This document shows, piece by piece, positions 16,601-21,137 of a stretch of DNA of 25,284 nucleotides. The notes below the pieces were generated by a model that did not search any database, was not told the origin of the DNA, and saw only the letters and a program-made list of their open reading frames with translations. This DNA comes from Xenococcus sp039190385 (GTDB lineage Bacteria; Cyanobacteriota; Cyanobacteriia; Cyanobacteriales; Xenococcaceae), in NCBI GenBank assembly GCA_039190385.1, contig JBCCYD010000031.1:1-25284 (forward strand), read 5' to 3'. Positions within the stretch are counted from its first letter, which is position 1. Each line of letters begins with the position of its first letter. A program made the position numbers and the translations under genes.

Positions 16601-18545
16601 GTGCTAGAGCATATTCAATGGTGAATAGTGCAGGTTGGGTGTATATCGTTTCATTAAGGGGTTGGGGGTTGGGGGTTGGGGAATTGGGGGGGAAGATTAT
16701 TTGTTTGAGGGGGATATCTAAATATTGTTCTAGGATTTGGAAACAGCGATCGCAAGCTTCTTGAAATACTGGCTCAGTTTCATATAATTCCTGTCCCATG
16801 CCCACATACTGCGAGCCTTGTCCTGTAAAAAGAAAAGCAATCTTATTGTTGATTGTGGATATTTCTCTAAATGATGATATTACTTCGTCATCACTGAGTT
16901 TTTGTTGTAATTCCTGAATTGATTGAGCGGTAGTTGCCCAACGATATTTATAATGCGATCGCCCCATGCTGGAGGTGTAGCAGATGTCTTTTAGGGTTGT
17001 AGGGGCGCGACGCGAAGCTAGTCCTTTAGGGCAAGGCTTGCGCCCAAGGATGGTTAAGTATTCTTGGTATTTTCCTACTAAAGCTTTTAGCGCTGATTCA
17101 TTCTTCGCCGATAAAGTTAAAACATGACAAGAACGTTTACTCTCAATAATTAACTGGTTACTGTTTACTGTTAACTGTTCACTGACAATAACGTGAGCAT
17201 TAGTCCCACTCATCCCAAAGGAACTAATCCCAGCAATACGCTGATCTTGATTCCACTCTGTAAATTGATCGCAAACTTCTATCTGTAATTTATCCCAAGG
17301 TATATAGGGGTTAGGTTCGTTGAAATTAAGATTTTGAGGAATAGCCTTATTTTTAATCGCTAAAATAACCTTGATTAAACCCGCTATTCCCGCTGTAGAT
17401 TCTAAATGTCCAAGGTTGGTTTTAACAGAGCCAATTTTAAGCTTATTTTCTCTAGTCCTTCCAAATACTTTTCCTAATGCTAGTACTTCTATCGGATCGC
17501 CTAAAGAGGTTCCTGTTCCGTGAGCTTCGATATAACTAACTTCTTCTGGTTTTAATTTAGCGTTAGCTAGAGCTTGACGAATTACTAGTTCTTGTGCTTG
17601 ACCATTGGGTGCAGTTAAACCATTGCTTTGTCCGTCATGATTGATTGCTGAGCCTTTGATGAGCGCCAGAATATTATCCTTATCTGCGATCGCATCACTT
17701 AATCTTTTAAGTATAACTACACCGCAGCCTTCACCTCTGGCATAGCCATCTGCCTTGGCATCAAAGGTTTTACAATGTCCATCGGGAGCTAGTGCCTTGA
17801 GACGGCAAAACCCCATGGTAACCTCAGGAGCCAGCATTAAATTTACGCCACCCGCGATCGCCAAATTGGTTTCTTGGTTCCGTAAACTCTGGCAAGCTAA
17901 ATGAACAGCTACCAAAGACGATGAACAGGTAGTATCCAACTGTAAGGTTGCTCCCTGTAAACCCAAGACATAAGCAATTCTGCCAGCGCTAATACTACTA
18001 GCGTTTCCCAAACTATTAAAAGCATCAATGCGGGTGGAATCTCCTGAGTTGACACTACGACGGGAATAATCATCGAAGCATTGTCCAATAAAGACCCCTG
18101 TTTTACTTCCTTTGAGTCTTTCAGCAGAAAGAGCAGCATTTTCTAACGCTGTGTAACAAACCTCTAATAAAATTCTTTGTTGCGGGTCCATGCTAATCGC
18201 TTCTCTGGGAGAAATCCCGAAAAACTGTGGCTCAAACTTATCTATATCTTGGATAAAGCCACCATAGCGAGTATATATTTTTCCTACCATATCAGGATCG
18301 CGATCGTAATACTGATCTATATCCCAACGTGATGCCGGCACTTCCACAATGCCATCAACCCCTTGGCTCAACATTTCCCAATAGGCATCAGGGCTATCCG
18401 CACCACCAGGAAACCGACAGTCCATGCCAATAACCGCGATCGCCTCATTTTTCTCTTGCTCCAGACGGTCTAATTGAGACCTCATTTTCCTCATCTCGAC
18501 CAGAGCTTCCTTGAGGAGTTGTTGATAATCCAGATTGCCACTCAT
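10695..18545 (-). CDS. PKS1: type I polyketide synthase module KS-AT-DH-cMT-ER-KR-ACP
   Basis: This is a 2616-residue complete reducing module. Numbering is from the ATG at 18545, which overlaps the FAAL stop (TGATG) and has an AAGGAG upstream. Domains and sites: N-terminal docking helix; KS Cys207 (DTTCSSSL), His342, His380; AT Ser665 (GHSIGEY) with HAFH 765-768, indicating malonyl-CoA; DH His1033 and Asp1198 (VILDACLQ), with Glu where HxxxGxxxxP normally has Gly; cMT EIGAGTG 1502-1508; ER NFRDVLIALGLYPG and LIHSAAGGVG (2041-2050); KR AGGLGGLG and LFSSAVSLLGSPGQ, where the catalytic Tyr position is His2371 (NHIAAN); ACP Ser2545 (DLGMDSL); acidic C-terminal tail. It should extend the FAAL-loaded acyl chain by two carbons, methylate the alpha carbon from SAM and reduce the beta carbon. 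Odd in-frame inserts include a 167-bp GC-rich block at residues ~868-923 after the AT. Confidence 0.93.
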   Translation of the reverse strand: MSGNLDYQQLLKEALVEMRKMRSQLDRLEQEKNEAIAVIGMDCRFPGGADSPDAYWEMLSQGVDGIVEVPASRWDIDQYYDRDPDMVGKIYTRYGGFIQDIDKFEPQFFGISPREAISMDPQQRILLEVCYTALENAALSAERLKGSKTGVFIGQCFDDYSRRSVNSGDSTRIDAFNSLGNASSISAGRIAYVLGLQGATLQLDTTCSSSLVAVHLACQSLRNQETNLAIAGGVNLMLAPEVTMGFCRLKALAPDGHCKTFDAKADGYARGEGCGVVILKRLSDAIADKDNILALIKGSAINHDGQSNGLTAPNGQAQELVIRQALANAKLKPEEVSYIEAHGTGTSLGDPIEVLALGKVFGRTRENKLKIGSVKTNLGHLESTAGIAGLIKVILAIKNKAIPQNLNFNEPNPYIPWDKLQIEVCDQFTEWNQDQRIAGISSFGMSGTNAHVIVSEQLTVNSNQLIIESKRSCHVLTLSAKNESALKALVGKYQEYLTILGRKPCPKGLASRRAPTTLKDICYTSSMGRSHYKYRWATTAQSIQELQQKLSDDEVISSFREISTINNKIAFLFTGQGSQYVGMGQELYETEPVFQEACDRCFQILEQYLDIPLKQIIFPPNSPTPNPQPLNETIYTQPALFTIEYALAQLWMHWGIKPNAVLGHSIGEYVAAAIAGVFSLEDALKLVAARGKLMQQLPQNGSMVSILGDIELINRLIEAYEDQVVIAAINGDKSHVISGEANAIALIIEELEKENIKHKKLNVSHAFHSPLMQSMLEDFYAVAKEIEYNLPQLDIVSNVTGDIIYSRIATAEYWCDQIINPVLFSNSIQVLDNQGYKVFLECGSKPILLGMARLFLEAEDRTSKDDCMGASGGSPRYPKGLPSGRAQRYPLGRRKTQGPRCGLTQNTELGKSVNVHQESLAPIRQDYLWVSSLKEQESDWQTMLSGLACLYSHGVEIDWDSFYSNGSYQRVALPTYPFQRKSYWLEAKPIDFNLLDGLKINDLLGKKLNIARTKNIIFENIINLNQTHFLKDHQVFETTIMPAAGYIEMILAAGNEVYNSSDLTLTDITIQQPLIFNDADTLVQVIITPEENHNNFEIVSFTNNQEWITHAVGSINTRESLVELETESLETLQKRCDQELDTSVYYQNLDQQGLNYGAYFQAIEQLWHDNNTALAKIKLPLELLPVNDNYQLHPVILDACLQSIGAAFPDNTTDIYLPVGLEKLSFYQKILDYAADYWGYVELNLDQNNYSANIYLLDSDGQVIAKVDKLLLQKANSQLITNNRRINYDDWLYEIKWHQEELIDINASFLTQPELIKQQLIVDNQEQSDFAKYKTLVSELENLALAYIFQAFADLGLQLSLGDSFTTEELIDKYKIIPTQQKLFTRLLEILTAENILTKSEDVWNVVHPVGKVNLEIKLNKLQQYPEIQAELDLLTKSASQLAGIFQGKLDPLNVLFPQGDLTLLTNLYQNSIPGNYFNNLAKNTILEAIKNKPNNRKLKILEIGAGTGSTTAYLLPDLQDKNVEYTFSDLSALFLTKAQEKFADYDFVDYQIIDIEKEQDSQSQKYDLIIAVNVIHATENLAQTVANIKQLLVSQGIFLLGEGTKSLYWVDLIFGLTTGWWRFEDHSLRQNHPLISAQQWEDLLQEQGFDQAITINDYSDSQAVIAAQKGDMGRDVTCNVSTSEQKKTFDNVWLVFCSQLEISQALTTRFNEQEQDYSFVYYSDEYEQLSDTEFRVDFQLSQDIKQLFTVLQENHSNITKIVYFCDSDKLDLENINSLSKKVTNPILKLTQTLVDKNISLESLVLVTQGAINNQDNKKLTGIIQSTVWGIGKAIALEHPEFNCTRIDLDPELTTESQLNDLVAEISRNSTETEIVLRRNNRYLPRLTRYQSPQLLNSNNQPSYLTIDNSGSLDNLYLKSKTRQQPDNHQIEIKVSATGLNFRDVLIALGLYPGEDKTLGCECAGEVVAVGNEITDLKVGDKVIAIAPNSFSQYVTIERSLVATFPEYLSYADAATIPITFLTAYYTLAHLGKIAPGQRVLIHSAAGGVGQAAIQLAQLAGAEIFATASQGKWDYLKSLGVKHIMNSRNLDFASEINQITNGEGVDIILNSLSGEFIPTSFSVLKDDGCFLEIGKLDIWTRSQVKQQLPDAKYHIIDMVELCKTQPDLIQSMLSELMDKFSNRELKPLPKTVFALPQAVGAFRYLQQAKHIGKVVITPELTLDANGTYLIAGGLGGLGILTANWLAEKGARNLLLLGRREPNEYAQQEINKLEQQGINVDVTQVDITDLGALQNIVETLHATSLRGVIHAAGVLDDSLIQNMTWEQMERVLEPKVTGAWNLHNLTKNAELDFFILFSSAVSLLGSPGQANHIAANTFLDSLAHYRHSLGLPAMSINWGTWSDIGAAAEKQADRRMSQIGVNAIAPKQGIEILEKLFLSSLPAPDALANPLGLRPCAPAQLGVVNINWDKFLRQGKFSSFFDEFKQSIPQQKIAKINLQDELEKVTTIERRSLLLNSLRSELAKVLGFQASELDPKTGFFDLGMDSLTAIEFKTRLQDNIGFTLPSTVAFDYPNLEALADYILEKMFPEIDTSQDNDTEEDIADLLAAELAIMEDEK
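10705..10710 (-). promoter_or_regulatory. Shine-Dalgarno site of PKS2
   Basis: GGAGGA (minus strand) lies nine bases before the PKS2 ATG, inside the last codons of PKS1. With the TAATG overlap it points to translational coupling. Confidence 0.55.
11166..11229. repeat. GC-rich repeat insert between KR and ACP of PKS1
   Basis: A local GC-rich block with tandem CAGGGGCG and the CCTAAAGGAT motif shared with 15778-15944. It is read as LPAPDALANPLGLRPCAPA in the linker after the KR. Confidence 0.65.
11633..11660. repeat. 28-bp palindrome, type A, in the KR domain of PKS1
   Basis: Same sequence as 7788-7815 and read in the same frame as VETLHATSL, immediately before RGVIHAAG of the KR fold. PKS2 carries a different repeat (3866-3888) at the equivalent point. 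Confidence 0.88.
13498..13525. repeat. 28-bp palindrome, type A variant, in the cMT-ER linker of PKS1
   Basis: Arms GTGGAGACGTTAC / GTAACGTCTCTAC, with one mismatch in the arm. It is read in a different frame from the other three copies, as GRDVTCNVST. Confidence 0.85.
15778..15944. repeat. 167-bp GC-rich composite repeat inserted in frame after the AT core of PKS1
   Basis: Its ends are inverted copies of a type B arm (ATGGGCGCAAGG at 15778-15789, GCTTGCGCCCAT at 15933-15944). The interior is GC-rich, unlike its AT-rich surroundings. It holds CCTAAAGGATACCGCTGCGC and TAGTCCTTTAGGATAACGCG, two related sub-repeats. It is read as ~56 residues including PRYPKGLPSGRAQRYPLG. In PKS2 the flanking conserved blocks (GMARLFLE and LWVSSL equivalents) are only a few residues apart. 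It looks like a type B palindrome that received a nested insertion. Confidence 0.78.
16659..16692. repeat. G-rich simple repeat (GGGGGTT units) in the PKS1 AT domain
   Basis: Repeated GGGGTTGG/GGGGGTT on the plus strand, read on the coding strand as NSPTPNPQP. It occupies the same AT loop that holds the SAP repeat in PKS2. The G runs could also form a G-quadruplex. Confidence 0.7.
16999..17045. repeat. Type B palindrome with an internal insertion, KS-AT linker of PKS1
   Basis: It starts GTAGGGGCGCG and ends GGCTTGCGCCC like the other type B copies, but ~24 extra bases containing TAGTCCTTTAGGG lie between the halves. It is read as GRKPCPKGLASRRAPTT. Confidence 0.75.
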
Positions 18546-20734
18546 CAATTATTTCTCTCCTTTGCCAAAGCAATTTCTTCTAAAAGCGATCGCACCAACT
18601 CATCCTCAGATAAATTTTCCACATCCTGCTCCCTCGTCTCCCCTGTCTCCCTTGTCTCCCTCAGCTCCCCTGCTCCCTTGCTCTCCTGCTCCCCTGCTCC
18701 CTCTCGCTCTGCCAAATATCTAGCCAAAGCTTCAATATTAGGAAAATTCCAAGCTACAGTCGGTTCAATCTCGAAATTATCAGGTAACCAATCTTCCAAA
18801 TCCTGGGCCAGTTCTACTGCCATAACTGAGTCTATGCCGTAGTCAGCAAATGCTTTAGTAATTTCTATTTGAGTTATCGAAATCTGTAATTTTCTACTCA
18901 GCCATTGGGACAACCAATCTTGAATTGATTTTTTATCAACAGAGCCTTCTCCAATCAATAACTCCCTTGTGTCCCTCTGCCCCTTGCCTCCCTTGTCTCC
19001 CTCTGCTCCCCTGCTCCCCTGCTCCCTCGTTTCTGCTAAATATTTTTCTTTGCAAAGATAGCGTTGAATCTTCCCACTAGAGGTTTTAGAAATACTGCCA
19101 GTTTTTAATAATTGAATTTCATAAATACCTAAGCCGAATTCTTGAGAAATAGCTGAGCGGATGGCCTCCTCTATTTCTTCTTGTAGTTTTTGTTGTGAAT
19201 TAGTTTGTAAGCCTGATTTGCTGAAGATCCCTAACTTTTTAACAAAACTCCTTTTAACCTCTTGAACAATCACTAATTGTTCATTATTTGCTACTTCTAC
19301 CGTAAAAGCTGCTCCAGAATTTGCTTGTAAGGCGGGATGAGATCGCTCGACAACCCGTTCTAAATCATGGGGATAATAGTTTTGCCCTCGAATAATAATT
19401 ACATCTTTAATTCTTCCTGTAATAAATAGCTGATCATCTTCAATAAATCCGAGATCTCCTGTTCTTAGATAATGCTCAGTCTCACCGATGATTTGCGCTT
19501 GAAATATTTCTGTGGTTAGTTGTTTTTTCTTCCAATAACCAAGAGCTGTACTATCATTGCTTTTAATCCAAATTTCCCCTATTTCCTTCTCTGGGCATAA
19601 TTCTCCATTTTCAGGGTTAACAATGATAATTTCTTGGTTGTGATTAACTTTGCCACAGCTTACCACCTCGCTATCATTATGTTTACTAATTACTGACGAT
19701 GAACCTTTGACTCCGCCAAGAACCATTAACGTTGTTTCAGCCATACCATAACAAGGATAGAAAGCAGATTTTTTAAATCCAAATTCGGCAAAAGTTGCGG
19801 CAAATTTATCTAGAGTCTCAGCTCGAATAGGTTCGGCACCAATAAAAGCTAAATCCCAAGAACTAAGATCTATTTTTGGCTTTGATGTCGAATTAACTTT
19901 TTCGATACATAAATCATAGGCAAAGTTAGGAGCACCACTAGTATTAGCTTGAGAGTTACTGATGATTTCTAACCATAGCAAGGGCTGCCGTAAAAAATCC
20001 ACAGGAGATAGCAAAGTAACGGGAAATCCACCATAAAGTGGTTGTAAGATACCGCCAATTAAGCCCATATCATGGTAACTGGGAAGCCAACTTACCCCCT
20101 GACTTATTGAACTATGCCCAAAACTTCGATAAATTAATTCCGAGTTATGAATGATGTTTTTATGAGTTATCTTTACGCCTTTGGGATTACCTGTTGAGCC
20201 AGAGGTATATTGTAAAAATGCTATTTTTTTGGGAGCTATTTCAAAATCACTTTCTTGGTTATTTTTATTATTTATCTGATCAGTAAATACATATTTTAAA
20301 GAACTTGCTTGATCGGATAAATGAGTTGTAATTTTGTCTCCCAAATGACTGAGAGTTAAAACTCCTTGGGCATCTGAGTCTGTAATAATATTACGTAAAC
20401 GGGATAGTTTTGGATTGCGTTTTGGTGGATAGACAGGAACCGCGATCGCGCCTGCGGATAAACAACCAAGAAAAGCTGCAATAAATTCTAACCCAGCAGG
20501 ATAAACCAGTAGCACTCTTTCCGCTTGCAGATTTTGTACAAGTAGTTCTGCCGCGATCGCCTGGACTTGTTGCGCCAATTCTTGATAGGTCAGTTTGACA
20601 AAAGGCTTGTCTCTACCTTGATAAAATTCATAGGCGATCGCATTACCCTGAGCCATAGCTCGATAATTTAAAATATCTATTATGGTTTCCCCAATATTAA
20701 TTGGGGCGATCGCAGATTTAAGTCTACTGGTCAC
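18545..20734 (-). CDS. Fatty acyl-AMP ligase fused to an acyl carrier protein (FAAL-ACP), PKS starter loader
   Basis: This 729-residue protein is the first gene of the PKS operon. The adenylating domain spans ~1-565: P-loop QYTSGSTGNPKGV (175-187), the FAAL hallmark LPSYHDMGLIGGIL (217-230), YGMAETT (329-335), LRTGDLGFI (423-431) and the catalytic lysine region SSGKIQRYL (Lys555). An ACP follows, with Ser636 in DYGIDSVMAV. Members of this family activate a free fatty acid as acyl-AMP and transfer it to the ACP phosphopantetheine instead of CoA, which would prime PKS1. The start is GTG; an in-frame TAG five codons upstream rules out a longer protein. Two low-complexity stretches rich in Gly, Glu, Arg and Thr flank the ACP (569-590 and 677-703) and come from purine-rich repeats. 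The C-terminus (SEDELVRSLLEEI) looks like a docking peptide for PKS1. No thioesterase is present. Confidence 0.93.
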   Translation of the reverse strand: MTSRLKSAIAPINIGETIIDILNYRAMAQGNAIAYEFYQGRDKPFVKLTYQELAQQVQAIAAELLVQNLQAERVLLVYPAGLEFIAAFLGCLSAGAIAVPVYPPKRNPKLSRLRNIITDSDAQGVLTLSHLGDKITTHLSDQASSLKYVFTDQINNKNNQESDFEIAPKKIAFLQYTSGSTGNPKGVKITHKNIIHNSELIYRSFGHSSISQGVSWLPSYHDMGLIGGILQPLYGGFPVTLLSPVDFLRQPLLWLEIISNSQANTSGAPNFAYDLCIEKVNSTSKPKIDLSSWDLAFIGAEPIRAETLDKFAATFAEFGFKKSAFYPCYGMAETTLMVLGGVKGSSSVISKHNDSEVVSCGKVNHNQEIIIVNPENGELCPEKEIGEIWIKSNDSTALGYWKKKQLTTEIFQAQIIGETEHYLRTGDLGFIEDDQLFITGRIKDVIIIRGQNYYPHDLERVVERSHPALQANSGAAFTVEVANNEQLVIVQEVKRSFVKKLGIFSKSGLQTNSQQKLQEEIEEAIRSAISQEFGLGIYEIQLLKTGSISKTSSGKIQRYLCKEKYLAETREQGSRGAEGDKGGKGQRDTRELLIGEGSVDKKSIQDWLSQWLSRKLQISITQIEITKAFADYGIDSVMAVELAQDLEDWLPDNFEIEPTVAWNFPNIEALARYLAEREGAGEQESKGAGELRETRETGETREQDVENLSEDELVRSLLEEIALAKERNN
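18557..18562 (-). promoter_or_regulatory. Shine-Dalgarno site deciding the PKS1 start
   Basis: AAGGAG (minus strand) lies 11 bases before the ATG at 18545. It supports that ATG over the in-frame TTG one codon earlier. Confidence 0.55.
18630..18715. repeat. Pyrimidine-rich repeat near the 3' end of the FAAL-ACP gene
   Basis: Units of TCTCCCTTG and CTCCCCTG, read on the coding strand as Glu/Gly/Arg/Thr-rich sequence (ETRETGETRE). In frame, between the ACP and the C-terminal tail. Confidence 0.75.
18963..19031. repeat. Pyrimidine-rich repeat between the ligase and ACP domains of the FAAL gene
   Basis: The same unit family (CTCCCCTGCTCCC) as at 18630-18715, read as REQGSRGAEGDKGGKGQRD and forming the interdomain linker. 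Confidence 0.75.
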
Positions 20735-20761
20735 AATCTGTGTACTCTAATAATTTAAAGA

Positions 20762-20789
20762 ATGATAATTAAATAGATTAAATTGACAA
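20762..20789 (-). promoter_or_regulatory. Candidate promoter of the FAAL-PKS operon, overlapping a possible Fur half-site
   Basis: On the minus strand TTGTCA (20789-20784) and TATCAT (20767-20762) are spaced by 16 bases and lie 28 bases upstream of the GTG start. The -10 overlaps AATGATAAT on the plus strand, a unit found in Fur boxes. The rest of a Fur box is poorly matched, so iron control is only a suggestion. Confidence 0.3.
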
Positions 20790-20910
20790 TCAATAAGATG
20801 TCATACATCTAAAAATACACAAGTATTACTGTAAAATCTAGGTTGTCGAAAATTTTGTTTTCTGCTGCTGTCTTTAGTTAAGCTCTCTTTAAGAATTTAT
20901 TATCTTATAG

Positions 20911-20939
20911 TATCAGTAAAATCCCTAAAACTACTGATA
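20911..20939. other. Inverted repeat (8-bp arms, 13-nt loop)
   Basis: TATCAGTA and TACTGATA are perfect complements separated by 13 bases. It lacks a GC-rich stem and T-run, so it is not a typical terminator. It could be an operator between the divergent genes. Confidence 0.35.
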
Positions 20940-21137
20940 GTTATGCTTTTTTAATAAATCAACCGTTGACTTATATTGTTTGATATTATTATGTAGCTTT
21001 TTCATTTTGTATGATGTATGGGGCTCGTTTAATTTTTAAATAAAAACTTATTTTATCAGCCTATAACTATCTTGGTGCAGATTATGCACTATTCGGTAAC
21101 AACTGTTCAGAATCAATATTATTTACTATTAAATTAA

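Larger units (their letters stand above)
20735..21137. promoter_or_regulatory. Divergent intergenic region between the PKS operon and the TonB receptor gene
   Basis: 403 AT-rich bases without a coding frame. The region must hold both divergent promoters. I see a candidate minus-strand promoter next to the FAAL gene, an 8-bp-arm hairpin near the middle and a small GTGCA/TGCAC inverted repeat at 21075-21089. No clear -35/-10 pair could be assigned for the receptor gene, which also lacks a Shine-Dalgarno site. No known riboswitch was recognised. Confidence 0.55.

Noticed and set aside
16405..16764. 119-residue open frame on the plus strand
   Set aside because: It lies entirely antisense to the conserved AT domain of PKS1; its composition is explained by that gene.
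18474..18842. 122-residue open frame on the plus strand
   Set aside because: It is antisense to the ends of FAAL and PKS1, and its low-complexity sequence comes from the pyrimidine-rich repeat.
20911..20939. Rho-independent terminator
   Set aside because: The stem is AT-rich and has no following T-run, and no gene ends nearby.
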